A stretch of 64,000 bases of DNA from Mucilaginibacter terrae (GTDB lineage Bacteria; Bacteroidota; Bacteroidia; Sphingobacteriales; Sphingobacteriaceae), in the NCBI RefSeq assembly GCF_031951985.1, contig NZ_JAVLVU010000001.1, positions 4,712,001 through 4,776,000 on the forward strand, written 5' to 3'. Positions within the stretch are counted from its first letter, which is position 1. Each line of letters starts with the position of its first letter. The notes under the pieces were generated by a model that worked only from the letters and a program-made list of their open reading frames with translations, did no database searches and was not told the origin of the DNA. This document shows, in pieces, positions 1 to 9,615 of this stretch. A program made the position numbers and the translations under genes.

Positions 1-96
1 TTCAATCTTATCTCCGGGATTTTTAAGCCAGTTGATTACTGTTGCTTCGGCAACACTTTCGCCCATTTTTGGCAGCAGCAGCTGGTATTTAGCCAT
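1..96 (-). CDS. 2-oxoacid dehydrogenase E2 subunit, N-terminal fragment
   Basis: The first 32 residues of a lipoyl-domain protein are visible and the rest lies outside the window. The start MAKYQLLLPKMGESVAEATV is typical of dihydrolipoamide acyltransferases (E2) of pyruvate or branched-chain 2-oxoacid dehydrogenase complexes, which carry acyl groups on a lipoyl-lysine. The lysine itself is not in view, so the exact complex cannot be decided. The ATG is at 96 and the frame is open to the window edge. It is transcribed away from cinA's stop end on the same strand, with a 52-base gap. Confidence 0.8.
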   Translation of the reverse strand, partial: MAKYQLLLPKMGESVAEATVINWLKNPGDKIE

Positions 97-148
97 ATCT
101 TAACTCTTACAATTGATTGGGGCCTAAATTACTTATTTATCTTTAGTT

Positions 149-1390
149 TTACTTAGCAGCAAGCAAAGTATTCAGCATCCCTAAGGCCGTAATGGCCGAA
201 CGCTCGATGTTTTGGCGGCGTTTGTTGCCAAACTGAAACTTGCGTACAACCATCTCTCCGTTACCGGCCACACCTATCCATACGGTGCCAACAGGCTTAG
301 CATCAGTGCCGCCGGTTGGGCCTGCTATGCCGGTTATGGAGATAGCGTAGGTTGATTTAAACTGCTTTAAAGCTCCCTGTACCATTTCTGTTGCAGTTTG
401 CTCACTCACGGCACCAAATTGCTCAATCGTAGCAGGATTAACACCCAATATACTTTCTTTAAGCTGATTGGAATAAGATACAGCTCCACCTAAAAACGTG
501 GCCGATGAACCGGCATGCTGTGTAAACAAATGTGATAAATAGCCACCGGTACAGCTTTCGGCTATGGAGATGGTTTCACCACGTTCTTCTAAACGATTCA
601 TAATTGCTTTTTCGAGCGCAATGTCTTCATCGGCTGCAACAATGTTTCCTAAGCGTTGGGTGAGTTGTGTGGCAAAGCCGTCAAGCTCGGCCTGTAATAG
701 GTATCTATCGTCGCCATAGCTGCTTAAACGCAGGCGCACCTGCCCTAATTTGGGCAAATAGGCCAGTTTAATGTACGGTGGCAAGCTATCTTCAATATCG
801 GCAATACGTTCAGCTAAAAATGATTCGCCCTCGCCAACGGTAAGCAATGTTTTGTGAATGATAACCGGCAGGGTAAAAGTTTCCTTTAGTTTAGGAATTA
901 CCTGCTGCTCCATCATGTACATCATCTCGTGCGGCACGCCCGGCATCGACACTAAAACTTTACCATTATGGTTAAACCACATGCCCGGTGCAGTGCCGTT
1001 ATGGTTATTTAATACCTCACAATTGGCAGGTACCATAGCTTGCTGGCGGTTAACCTCCAATAGCGGGCGGTTGTACTTGGCAAAAATGCGGGTTACATTA
1101 GCTAATGCTTCCTCATCCAACCGCATATCTACCCCAAAATACCCGGCCAGGGTTTTCTTGGTAATATCGTCTTTAGTGGGGCCAAGGCCGCCGGTAATCA
1201 ATATAATATCGGCTCGTTGTTGAGCTTCGTCGAGTGCTTTAAGGATGTGCTCCCTGTCGTCGCTTACCGATGAAATTTGTTTAATCCTGATGCCCACAGC
1301 GTTCAGTTCCTGCGCCATCCAGGCCGAGTTGGTATCAATGATCTGGCCTATGAGTATTTCATCGCCAATGGTAATAATTTCTGCAAGCAT
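149..1390 (-). CDS. cinA: CinA-like protein: competence/damage-inducible, nicotinamide-nucleotide amidase
   Basis: Full-length two-domain CinA (413 residues). The N-terminal molybdopterin-binding-like (MoCF) domain starts with EIITIGDEILIGQIIDTNSA and carries ITGGLGPTKDDITK near residue 65. The C-terminal CinA domain carries SIAESCTGGYLSHLF near residue 275 and SITGIAGPTGGTDAKPVGTV near residue 350. In characterised members the C-terminal domain deamidates NMN and the N-terminal domain acts as ADP-ribose pyrophosphatase, so NAD salvage is the expected role; a competence link is historical. It follows the LptD-like gene by one base on the same strand, so the two are probably co-transcribed. 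Confidence 0.93.
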   Translation of the reverse strand: MLAEIITIGDEILIGQIIDTNSAWMAQELNAVGIRIKQISSVSDDREHILKALDEAQQRADIILITGGLGPTKDDITKKTLAGYFGVDMRLDEEALANVTRIFAKYNRPLLEVNRQQAMVPANCEVLNNHNGTAPGMWFNHNGKVLVSMPGVPHEMMYMMEQQVIPKLKETFTLPVIIHKTLLTVGEGESFLAERIADIEDSLPPYIKLAYLPKLGQVRLRLSSYGDDRYLLQAELDGFATQLTQRLGNIVAADEDIALEKAIMNRLEERGETISIAESCTGGYLSHLFTQHAGSSATFLGGAVSYSNQLKESILGVNPATIEQFGAVSEQTATEMVQGALKQFKSTYAISITGIAGPTGGTDAKPVGTVWIGVAGNGEMVVRKFQFGNKRRQNIERSAITALGMLNTLLAAK

Positions 1391-1391
1391 G

Positions 1392-4109
1392 TTAGTTGTT
1401 GTAATAGTCTTTCCGTTTAGAAAGTTTTAGGTCCTGCAAAATTGAGGCTTTAACACGTAAATCAACACTGAACGATTTGTATAAGCCAAAGGGTGTCCAG
1501 CGGAAAGACAGATCCCAGCAATGCAGATCGCGATAGATAGAGAACTGGGTGATACCTATTTTTTGAGCCTTAAAATCGTAGTTGGTGGTATACTGTATTT
1601 TCCACTTAGGCGATACGTTGACATCGCCGCTGGCGCTCACCGTGCTTGATGTGGTTTTGGTTACGTAAGTATTACTATAGTTAAAGTTAAAATTAAGGCT
1701 TACGTTGTAAGGCACGTTAAAGTCAACATAACGGCTGGGGTCGTTATCAATGAGGGCCAGTTGCTGCGCCTGCATAGGGGTCATGTTGGCCAGTGCCTGC
1801 CCGGTTGGCGGTTTAGGCTTATTGCTTTGCGAATTTAAACTAAAGCTAACCGAGGCCGACATATTGGTAAGCGTTGGGAAACGACCTTGTGAAAAGGTAT
1901 AACGGTCAATACGACGGGTATATCTTACAAGCGCGCCATTGCTTACCGAGTCGCGCAGTTGGGTTACATATGGGTCTAATGTACCGTTTAAGCTTACGCT
2001 AACCTTTTGGTTAAACAAAGCGGTGTGCGCGTTTAAGGATATGGGCGATAACCTGAACGAATCGACGGCGAAGTTGTACGAAGTGTTTAAGCTTAAACCT
2101 TGCAGTAACGAAACTTTACGGTCGGCACCAGAGGTATCAGTACTACGGGCGCGCATTTTGGCTTCGATGGTATTATCTAATGAAAAGCTGATACCGGCAA
2201 ATTTACCCGAGCTTGGCCCGCCATATACCGAACTTTCATAAATAGAATACAGTTGCGAGGTTGAAGGGTAAGGCACAACGGCATCGCTCACCGCACGGCG
2301 GTAATAGCCGTATGATGGGTCGCCAAAATCAGGACGGTAGTTAAAGCTGAGCGATGGCGTCATAACGTGGCGTATGGCTCTTAAAGCACCTTTGCCTTTA
2401 AACTGCAACGTGTTGTAAACTTTGGTAGAGAAACCACCATTTAAAGAGTAATCACCGGCACGGCTAAAGCCTTGAACGGTATCAACGATCGGGGTTTCGT
2501 TATTGCCAATGGCACCGCGTGGGTAACGCTTGCGTATGGTTTGGAAGTACCAGCGTTCGGTATAGTTGGCACTGGTATTAAACTGGAAATATTTAAGCAC
2601 GTTGAGGTTTAAGCCAATTGGGATTTGGTGTTGTAAACCGCTTTGAAGCCTTTTGGTAAGTGTTTCTTTGGTAAATAATTGCGATTCGGGCACCGCATTA
2701 ATTTTGTTGGTACCCTGTAAAGTATAGCTTACCGTTAAACGCTGATACCATTTTTGCTCGCCCACCCGGTCTTTGGAATCGAAAGGACTTATGGAGGTCA
2801 TGTTTAAGTTAAAGGTGGGTAGCTCCAGTGTTACGGTTTTTTTAGCCAAATCCTGGCTGTGGCCAAGGTTGGCGGTTAAACTGAACGGCGTACCGGCAAA
2901 AGTATGCGAGTAGGCAATTGACGAGCGTAAGTTAGTTTGCGTTAACTGCTGTATATTATAATTGGTAGTGGCCGTATTATTTGAAAAATAACTTGATGTA
3001 GCCGCGTTAACCGAAGCGCTGAACGTAGTACCCGGATTAGCATTAGCATCCTGCGAGTGGCTCCATTGAATATTATAATCTTTAACAAATGGGTCGCCCG
3101 ATACACCGTAGTTGTGCGATCCAAAATTGAGCGCCAGGCTACCGGTGTATTTATAACGTTTGAGGTAACGCGCCGTTGTACCAATCTCAATAGAGCCTTT
3201 GGAGTAATAGCTGGCCATGGTGGTTAAATCCAGATAATCGTTAACCGGCCAGTAGTAACCAAAATTACGTAAAAAGAAACCCAGGCGATTATCCTCGCCG
3301 AATGATGGCAGTAACACGCCCGATGAGCGGCTGTTAGGCTTGGGGAAAAAGCCGAACGGTACGGCTATGGGTAGGGGCACACCTGCAATTTCCAGGTAAG
3401 CCGGGCCTGATATGATGCGGTTCTTTTCGCCAATACCCTTGGTAATAACTATACCAAAGTGCGTGTGCGGGTAAGGCAATGAACAGGTGCTGAACAATAT
3501 ATTATGGTAGGCTACCTCTGTTTCGTTCAGTTTTTTAGCCTCGCCACCGGTTATAAAGTTGCCATCGCTCTCGGTAGAAGTATTGTATGAGTAGGCACGC
3601 TTGGTTTGGTAGTTATAAATAATAGAGTCGGCCGTTAGCGGATTCTCATTACCATTTTTGGCAATGGGGCGGTTATTGTAACGCCCAGAACGTAAATCTC
3701 GCCGTCCGCTGGCAAAAATGAGGTGGTTTTTCTGATCAATGCGAATATAATCGGCATCCAACGAAAAATCTTCGTATGTTACACGGGCATTACCAAACAA
3801 ATAGGTTATTTTTTTGTCAGCATCGGTATAGGTGGAGTCGTCGGCAACTGATTTTACAACCGACTGTAAACCTCCTTTGTTTTTTTTAGTCGTATCGGTA
3901 GGAAGTTTCTTTTTGGTGGTATCGGCAGTGGCATTACGCTTATTGCCGCGTTGCTTTATCCTTAACAAACGCTTGTCTTTAACAGAGTCGAGTTTAATTA
4001 AGGTATCGGCCGCTAATGTTGGTTTTAAGTAGGTATGATGCCTGGCAACCGCTATTGCACTTACTACCCAAACACTTGCAAACAGAAAAAAGAACCTGAT
4101 AAATTTCAA
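1392..4109 (-). CDS. lptD: LptD/OstA-like LPS-assembly outer-membrane protein
   Basis: A 905-residue protein with an N-terminal hydrophobic signal (MKFIRFFFLFASVWVVSAIA), a Lys/Thr-rich linker to about residue 85, an OstA/LptA-like beta-jellyroll region around residues 95-250 (YLFGNARVTYEDFSLDADYI), and a long beta-barrel rich in alternating aromatic and polar strands to the C-terminus. This is the Bacteroidota form of LptD, expected to insert LPS into the outer leaflet. The GVPLPIAVPFGFFPKPNSRSS stretch is typical of the plug/barrel junction. It is divergent from the amidase gene, sharing a 52-base intergenic region. LptE and the Lpt ABC genes are not adjacent; a related LptF/G permease lies at 48.2-49.3 kb. 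Confidence 0.85.
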   Translation of the reverse strand: MKFIRFFFLFASVWVVSAIAVARHHTYLKPTLAADTLIKLDSVKDKRLLRIKQRGNKRNATADTTKKKLPTDTTKKNKGGLQSVVKSVADDSTYTDADKKITYLFGNARVTYEDFSLDADYIRIDQKNHLIFASGRRDLRSGRYNNRPIAKNGNENPLTADSIIYNYQTKRAYSYNTSTESDGNFITGGEAKKLNETEVAYHNILFSTCSLPYPHTHFGIVITKGIGEKNRIISGPAYLEIAGVPLPIAVPFGFFPKPNSRSSGVLLPSFGEDNRLGFFLRNFGYYWPVNDYLDLTTMASYYSKGSIEIGTTARYLKRYKYTGSLALNFGSHNYGVSGDPFVKDYNIQWSHSQDANANPGTTFSASVNAATSSYFSNNTATTNYNIQQLTQTNLRSSIAYSHTFAGTPFSLTANLGHSQDLAKKTVTLELPTFNLNMTSISPFDSKDRVGEQKWYQRLTVSYTLQGTNKINAVPESQLFTKETLTKRLQSGLQHQIPIGLNLNVLKYFQFNTSANYTERWYFQTIRKRYPRGAIGNNETPIVDTVQGFSRAGDYSLNGGFSTKVYNTLQFKGKGALRAIRHVMTPSLSFNYRPDFGDPSYGYYRRAVSDAVVPYPSTSQLYSIYESSVYGGPSSGKFAGISFSLDNTIEAKMRARSTDTSGADRKVSLLQGLSLNTSYNFAVDSFRLSPISLNAHTALFNQKVSVSLNGTLDPYVTQLRDSVSNGALVRYTRRIDRYTFSQGRFPTLTNMSASVSFSLNSQSNKPKPPTGQALANMTPMQAQQLALIDNDPSRYVDFNVPYNVSLNFNFNYSNTYVTKTTSSTVSASGDVNVSPKWKIQYTTNYDFKAQKIGITQFSIYRDLHCWDLSFRWTPFGLYKSFSVDLRVKASILQDLKLSKRKDYYNN

Positions 4110-4125
4110 AATTGAATATGAATAG

Positions 4126-4133
4126 TATTTTTG
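4126..4133 (+). promoter_or_regulatory. Candidate Bacteroidota -7 promoter element for the amidase gene
   Basis: The octamer TATTTTTG fits the Bacteroidota primary-sigma -7 consensus TAnnTTTG and lies 29 bases before the amidase ATG. No clean -33 TTTG is seen at the expected spacing, so this rests on the -7 match and its position alone. Confidence 0.4.
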
Positions 4134-4161
4134 CAGATATAGTTAACGGCGTCCAAAAATA

Positions 4162-5019
4162 ATGAAAAATAAGGCTTTCAACATATACATTTACGGTTTC
4201 TTAGCATTAGTAATTTGTTTTATAAATTTTTCGTTCACTTCAAAACATCCTGGTAAGCAAGACACAATACCGCCCGGCGGTGGATTCAGGATTAAAACCA
4301 TCGTAATTGATGCAGGCCACGGCGGCAAAGCTGCCGGTGCCTCAGGTGAATATTCGTTAGAAAAAAATGTAACGTTGGCATTAGCCTTGAAATTGCAGAA
4401 GGCTATGCAAAAAGAATTAAAAGATGTTAACATCCTCATGACCCGTACTACCGACGTGTTTGTGGCCAACGGATCGAGGGCGGTAATGGCTAACGAAAAC
4501 AAGGCTAATATTTACATATCTCTGCACTGCAACTCGTTGCCTAATGTTAGAAAAGTAGTAAACGGCAAAACAGTTTCAGTACAAAACCGTTCAGGTAAGG
4601 GAGTATTAATATTGGTTAACCGTATAGGGCGTTCAAACGAGCAGGTTGCTGCCATACGCGAGAACGAATATGCCGAGGAAGAGGAAAAAATGTCGAAAAC
4701 CAAGGCTGTTGAGATAGACCCGGTTCAGGCCATTATTTTGAATGCCAAACGCGATACGTATCGTAAACAAAGCATACACCTGGCAAAACTCATTAATACC
4801 GAGTTTACCGATACCGACAACCGTAACAGTTTGGGTGTAATAGAGCAGGGGGTACAGGTATTGGCTAACACGGCCATGCCATCGTTACTGGTTGAAACGG
4901 GCTTTATTAATAACCCTGAAGAGGAAGATTATTTAAACTCTGAAGAAGGGCAAAACGAGATTGTTAACTCGATAATCAGAGCGGTTAAAAAATATAAAAG
5001 CGAATTAGAACAAAGATAA
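4162..5019 (+). CDS. N-acetylmuramoyl-L-alanine amidase (Amidase_3 family)
   Basis: Zinc-dependent peptidoglycan amidase of 285 residues that cleaves the MurNAc-L-Ala bond. An N-terminal membrane or signal segment (residues 8-25) is followed by the catalytic domain. Zinc ligands are visible as His53 (IDAGHGG), Glu67 (YSLEKN) and His122 (SLHCNS), and the catalytic Glu is Glu245 (LLVETGFINN). An insertion rich in Glu and Lys around residues 165-185 (EEEEK) resembles the regulatory helix found in AmiC/AmiB-type enzymes. It is followed 31 bases later by the MCE gene on the same strand, giving a likely two-gene envelope operon. Confidence 0.92.
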   Translation: MKNKAFNIYIYGFLALVICFINFSFTSKHPGKQDTIPPGGGFRIKTIVIDAGHGGKAAGASGEYSLEKNVTLALALKLQKAMQKELKDVNILMTRTTDVFVANGSRAVMANENKANIYISLHCNSLPNVRKVVNGKTVSVQNRSGKGVLILVNRIGRSNEQVAAIRENEYAEEEEKMSKTKAVEIDPVQAIILNAKRDTYRKQSIHLAKLINTEFTDTDNRNSLGVIEQGVQVLANTAMPSLLVETGFINNPEEEDYLNSEEGQNEIVNSIIRAVKKYKSELEQR

Positions 5020-5050
5020 TAGCATATAACAGGAACTAAATTCAACTACC

Positions 5051-5998
5051 TTGAAAATATCTAACGAAACCAAAATAGGCGCATTAACAGCCGTAGGCAT
5101 TGCTATATTAATTTTAGGTTTTAGCTACCTTAAAGGCAACGATGTTTTTTCATCGTCGAATAAATTTTATGCTATATACCGCAACGTTGAAGGATTAACC
5201 CTATCAAAACCGGTATTAGTTAATGGTTTTCAAATTGGGCACGTATCAAACATGACGCTACAAACTGAGAGCGGCTTTACGGTAGTTGAGTTTAAAATTG
5301 ATCCCAAATACCCTATTCCTGTAAATAGTATAGCACGTTTAGAAAGTACCGACTTATTAGGCAGTAAAGCTATTGTGTTTGAATTGGGTAACAGCCGCGA
5401 GGTTGCCGAAAACCAGGACACGCTCCGCGCCGATATTCAAGGTAGTCTTGCGCAAAGCCTGCAACCTGTACAGCGCAAAGCCGAAGTGCTGATGGATAAA
5501 GTTGACTCAAGCTTAGCTGCTATCAATAAAATATTAAACCCCGAATTTCAGCGTAATATCGACCGCAGCTTTTTGAGCATTGCCAATTCGCTGCAAACAT
5601 TAGAAGGTACTACCAAAAAAATTGACCGTTTGGTTGCCGGTCAAACTGGCCACATTAATGGCATTATGACCAATGCCGAGGCCTTAACCGCCAGCTTGCG
5701 TGCCAGCACGGTACGTTTAAATGCTACCACGGCTAACTTTGAGCGCCTGAGTAACGATTTGGCAAATTCAAACATTAAAGAAACGCTTGATAACGCTAAT
5801 AAAACCATGTCCGATCTGCAGCAAACCGTTGCTAAAATTAACAATGGTAAAGGTTCATTAGGTTTATTGATGAACGACGATAAGATGTACAACAATCTTA
5901 ACGCTGCATCAGAAAACCTTAACAATCTGTTTATCGACTTGAAAGCACATCCTAAACGCTACGTGAGCTTCTCTGTGTTTGGGCGTAAGGCTGATTAA
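5051..5998 (+). CDS. MCE/MlaD family lipid-transport protein
   Basis: A 315-residue protein with an N-terminal membrane anchor (residues 9-27) and one MCE domain (about residues 38-120, with VNGFQIGHVSNMTL), followed by a long helical region rich in Asn and Ala. MCE proteins are the substrate-binding subunits of Mla-type phospholipid transporters in the periplasm. The start is TTG (KISNETKIGALTAVGI reads directly from it, as in relatives). The matching MlaE/MlaF genes are not in this window. A strong hairpin terminator follows 24 bases after the stop. Confidence 0.85.
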   Translation: MKISNETKIGALTAVGIAILILGFSYLKGNDVFSSSNKFYAIYRNVEGLTLSKPVLVNGFQIGHVSNMTLQTESGFTVVEFKIDPKYPIPVNSIARLESTDLLGSKAIVFELGNSREVAENQDTLRADIQGSLAQSLQPVQRKAEVLMDKVDSSLAAINKILNPEFQRNIDRSFLSIANSLQTLEGTTKKIDRLVAGQTGHINGIMTNAEALTASLRASTVRLNATTANFERLSNDLANSNIKETLDNANKTMSDLQQTVAKINNGKGSLGLLMNDDKMYNNLNAASENLNNLFIDLKAHPKRYVSFSVFGRKAD

Positions 5999-6021
5999 TA
6001 CTGATTAGAAGACGATATAAG

Positions 6022-6056
6022 CAAAGCCTTTCCAATTGGAGAGGCTTTGTTGTTTT
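6022..6056 (+). terminator. Rho-independent terminator after the MCE gene
   Basis: A 12-bp stem (CAAAGCCTTTCC / GGAGAGGCTTTG, one G-T pair) with an AATT loop is followed by a T-rich tract. It ends the amidase-MCE transcript. Confidence 0.8.
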
Positions 6057-6359
6057 ATGATGCCAACCATTTGCATTATTGCAATACAGCAATGAGAAGG
6101 AGGAGAGCCGTCTAAGCGATGCCAAAGGTCTAAAGCATAAGCCGGGGTTATTCCCGTTACCCTGTTAATGCTGAAAATCATGAAGGTGTATCTGATTTTT
6201 AAACGCCCGCTAAATAAAGAAATGATATGCTATATTCTATTGGGCGCAAGTAAAACTTGTTCCTTACAAATTCAATTCTGAAAAATTCTATAAATTCTGA
6301 CTAATTCCGGTTCAGACAAACTCTTGCTTCCCGGCTCTTGTCACTTACTTCTAAAAATC
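6057..6359. other. Intergenic stretch without recognisable gene
   Basis: This is the space between the MCE terminator and the convergent rodA stop. No open frame with plausible composition, RNA gene or strong repeat was recognised in it. Confidence 0.5.
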
Positions 6360-7619
6360 TTACGCAATATGCCCCAACCTGTTCGAATCCAGTTTAATGA
6401 GGATAAATAACAGGATAGTAAAGCTCCATAACGACGACCCACCATAGCTGATGAAAGGCAGCGGGATACCTATAACGGGCACAAGGCCTATCGTCATGCC
6501 AATATTTATCACCACGTGGAAAAAGATAATGGAGGCCACTCCGTAGCCGTATACGCGTGAGAAGGGCGACCGCTGTCGCTCGGCCATCATGATGATTCGC
6601 ATGAGCAGGAAGAGGTACAGGCCAATTACCACTACCGAACCTGCAAAGCCCCATTCCTCGCCGATGGTGCAAAAAATAAAGTCGGTACTTTGAGCCGGTA
6701 CGAACGAGTATTTGGTTTGGGTACCTTGCAGGTAGCCCTTGCCCCATAATTTGCCCGAGCCTATGGCTATTTTTGATTGGTTAACGTTATAGCCAATACC
6801 CTTTTTATCTGATGTGATACCCAACAACTCATCAATACGGGCTTTTTGGTGGGATGGGAAATGGGCATAGGCGGGTTTAACCACAAAAATAAAACCTATG
6901 CAAATGGCCAAAACAGCCAAAATGGTAATCACTGTTTGAGGTGTACGCCTGATGAAAAAGAGTATAGCACCAGCCACAGCCGCCAGCGCGCCAATGATAT
7001 ACCACTCGTTAACCACCAGGGCCAAAATGAATAATGTAATAGCCAATCCGGCAGCAATGAGGAAGATGGGGGATAAGCCCTCGCGGTACAAGATGAAAAT
7101 GAATGAGCAGAACACCAGGGTTGAGCCGGTATCGGGCTGCATCATAATTAAAAACATGGGCAGTACAATGATGGCCGCCGCTGTAAAAAATGATTTAGGC
7201 TCGGTAATACGAATGTTTACGCCGCTCAGGTATCGCGCCAGCAGTAAACAGGTGCTAAACTTGGCAAACTCCGAGGGTTGCAGCCTGAACGATCCTAACG
7301 GAATCCAGGCCTGGTTACCACCTACGTTACGCCCCACTGCCAGTACGGCTATGAGCAGTAGTACGGTTACCACGTAAAAAACAGGTGCAAGTCCGTTAAA
7401 AAAGCGTGAATCCAGCAGTAAAATTACCGCTCCCAGTACCACAGCCGATATAATGAAGATGAACTGCTTGCCATATTCTGTTTCCAGGTCGATAATGTGA
7501 GGATGCGTTTCATCAAACACCGCCGCATGTATATTGAACCAGCCAATGGTACATAACGACAGGTAAATTAATATCGTAAGCCAGTCTACATTAAAGAAAA
7601 AGCTGCGCTGGTTATTCAT
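6360..7619 (-). CDS. rodA: RodA: SEDS peptidoglycan glycosyltransferase of the elongasome
   Basis: A 419-residue polytopic membrane protein of the FtsW/RodA/SpoVE (SEDS) family, about ten membrane segments. Recognisable signatures are SFRLQPSEFAKF near residue 110, QPDTGSTLVF near 160, FVPAQSTDFIFCTIGEEWGF near 310 and the C-terminal PLPFISYGGSS near 385. It polymerises glycan strands with PBP2, whose gene is directly upstream. Its first eight bases overlap the end of mrdA, pointing to translational coupling. It is the last gene of the minus-strand mre cluster. Confidence 0.96.
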   Translation of the reverse strand: MNNQRSFFFNVDWLTILIYLSLCTIGWFNIHAAVFDETHPHIIDLETEYGKQFIFIISAVVLGAVILLLDSRFFNGLAPVFYVVTVLLLIAVLAVGRNVGGNQAWIPLGSFRLQPSEFAKFSTCLLLARYLSGVNIRITEPKSFFTAAAIIVLPMFLIMMQPDTGSTLVFCSFIFILYREGLSPIFLIAAGLAITLFILALVVNEWYIIGALAAVAGAILFFIRRTPQTVITILAVLAICIGFIFVVKPAYAHFPSHQKARIDELLGITSDKKGIGYNVNQSKIAIGSGKLWGKGYLQGTQTKYSFVPAQSTDFIFCTIGEEWGFAGSVVVIGLYLFLLMRIIMMAERQRSPFSRVYGYGVASIIFFHVVINIGMTIGLVPVIGIPLPFISYGGSSLWSFTILLFILIKLDSNRLGHIA

Positions 7620-9615
7620 CTTCTTTTCGCTTGGGCTGGTAAGCCAGTACTTTAGTTAAGGTGTCTTTTTTCTTACGTTCAGCGGCCGATTTTAGCTCTT
7701 GCTGCTTCCGGGTAGTATCGGTTTTGCTTTTGCGTATGCTATCAAGTTTGATACTGTCTTTCTTTGTCAATTTTTTTACCGGCGGTTTCCAGCCCGGTGG
7801 CGGTGGCAGCAAATTAGCATCGATGATGTACTGTACCTGTGCCTTTGGCTTGGTAATGGTATCGCGCAGGTATTTTTCTATCATGTAACTGCCTATTGGT
7901 GCCGCCCATGATGATCCGTAGCCTGCGTTCTCTACAATTACAGCAATGGCAATTTTAGGATTATCGCGCGGGGCAAAAGCCACAAATACCGAGTGGTTTT
8001 TGCCGTGCGGATTTTGCACCGTACCCGTTTTACCGCACATTACAATGCCCGGTATGCGTGCTGCAGCAGCAGTACCGCGGTCAACAACATCCTGCATGCC
8101 ATCAATTACCGGTTCAAAGTATTTTTCGTCAATACCTACGTAGTTGCGTTTGGTGTACTCGTCTTTAATAATGTTTTTATCGCCTATTGACTTAATAAGG
8201 TGGGGTTTGTAATAAAAACCACGGTTAGCCATTACTGCTTCAATATTAGCCATTTGCAATGGCGTGGCAAGCAACTCGCCCTGGCCAATAGCCAGTGAGA
8301 TAATAGAGCTCGAGCGCCAGCGGTTTTTGCCAAACACGTTATCGTAGCGCAAAGGCGTAGGCACGTTACCTCGCGATTCGAACGGCAGCTCAACATCCAT
8401 TTTTACGCCAAAACCGAATTTATTAACCTGTTCTTTCCAGGTAGTTAGGCTGCCCCTGATGTTTTTAGAGCCACGGGCATTCATCAACTTGTCAAACACG
8501 TAACAAAAGTAGGTGTTGCACGATTGTGATATGGCCTTGCGCAAATCGGTAACCCCGTCAAAGTGTTCACATTTAACCTGATGATTACCTGCCTGGTAAT
8601 AGTGCGGACAAAAGAATGTGGTTTGCGGTGTTATAATACCTTCTTGCAAGGCAATAAGTGCATCAAGTGGCTTAAATGATGAGCCGGGCGGATAACGCGC
8701 TTGAATAGGCCGTATAAACATAGGGTTATACGGGTCTTTATACATTTTCGACAGGTTGTTACCCCGTTCGCGACCGGTCATTAAGTTTGGATCGTAAGTA
8801 GGGCTGCTCACAAATGCCAGTATTTCACCGGTCGATGGTTCAATGGCCACAATACTTCCAACTTTATTGGTCATTAGCTTTTCGCCCAGTTTTTGTATGC
8901 GGAGGTCGAGCGATGAAACGAGCCTGTCGCCGGTTACAGCAACGGTATCAAATTCGCCGTTAGAGAATGAGCCTTTAGACACGTTGCGCGAATCGACCAT
9001 GTTGTAAGTAACACCGCGCTGGCCACGTAAAACATCCTCAAAAGCACGTTCAACCCCCGAAATGCCCACATAATCGCCCCGGCGGTAATAGTTACCCGAT
9101 TTTTCGATCATCTTATCGTTAACCTCACCTATGTAGCCCAGAAAATGGGCCGCAGTTGAATCGGGATAAGTGCGAACGGTACGCGGCACAGCCTCAAAGC
9201 CCGGAAAATCAGACATGCGTTCCTGCAGGCTGGCGTATAGTTGTACAGGTATTTGCTTCTCAAATACCGATTGTCGGAAAGGTGAAAATTTTCGGGCTTT
9301 TTCAAAACGTTTTGCAAAGCCTTCCTTGTCAATGCTTAACAGTTTGCAAAATTCAAGGGTATCAAAAGGTTTTACCTCGCGCGGGGTAACCATAATATCA
9401 TACACAGGCACGTTTTGTACCAGTATTTTTCCGTTACGGTCAAATATGGCACCACGGGCCGGGTAGCTTATGGTTCGGCGCAAAACATTCTCTTTGGCCG
9501 ATAGGAGGTACCTGTCGTCCATTATTTGTATAAAAAAGAGGCGCCCAAGCAGCGTTAATGCAAGGGTTATAAAAATGGCGGTAATTACGTAGCGGCGCTC
9601 AAAAAAGCTGTTCAT
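7612..9615 (-). CDS. mrdA: Penicillin-binding protein 2 (elongasome transpeptidase)
   Basis: A class B PBP of 667 residues: one N-terminal membrane anchor (residues 11-31), dimerisation/pedestal domain (about 50-220) and transpeptidase domain. The catalytic triad of motifs is complete: SxxK at Ser312-Lys315, SxN at Ser365-Asn367, KTG at Lys529-Gly531. It cross-links side-wall peptidoglycan together with RodA. The C-terminal tail after residue 600 is rich in Lys, Asp and Ser and probably disordered. It abuts mreD (zero gap) and overlaps rodA by eight bases. Confidence 0.96.
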   Translation of the reverse strand: MNSFFERRYVITAIFITLALTLLGRLFFIQIMDDRYLLSAKENVLRRTISYPARGAIFDRNGKILVQNVPVYDIMVTPREVKPFDTLEFCKLLSIDKEGFAKRFEKARKFSPFRQSVFEKQIPVQLYASLQERMSDFPGFEAVPRTVRTYPDSTAAHFLGYIGEVNDKMIEKSGNYYRRGDYVGISGVERAFEDVLRGQRGVTYNMVDSRNVSKGSFSNGEFDTVAVTGDRLVSSLDLRIQKLGEKLMTNKVGSIVAIEPSTGEILAFVSSPTYDPNLMTGRERGNNLSKMYKDPYNPMFIRPIQARYPPGSSFKPLDALIALQEGIITPQTTFFCPHYYQAGNHQVKCEHFDGVTDLRKAISQSCNTYFCYVFDKLMNARGSKNIRGSLTTWKEQVNKFGFGVKMDVELPFESRGNVPTPLRYDNVFGKNRWRSSSIISLAIGQGELLATPLQMANIEAVMANRGFYYKPHLIKSIGDKNIIKDEYTKRNYVGIDEKYFEPVIDGMQDVVDRGTAAAARIPGIVMCGKTGTVQNPHGKNHSVFVAFAPRDNPKIAIAVIVENAGYGSSWAAPIGSYMIEKYLRDTITKPKAQVQYIIDANLLPPPPGWKPPVKKLTKKDSIKLDSIRKSKTDTTRKQQELKSAAERKKKDTLTKVLAYQPKRKEDE

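Noticed and set aside
6378..6398. GTTCGAATCC, similar to a tRNA T-loop
   Set aside because: It codes for the conserved C-terminus of RodA and no cloverleaf surrounds it.
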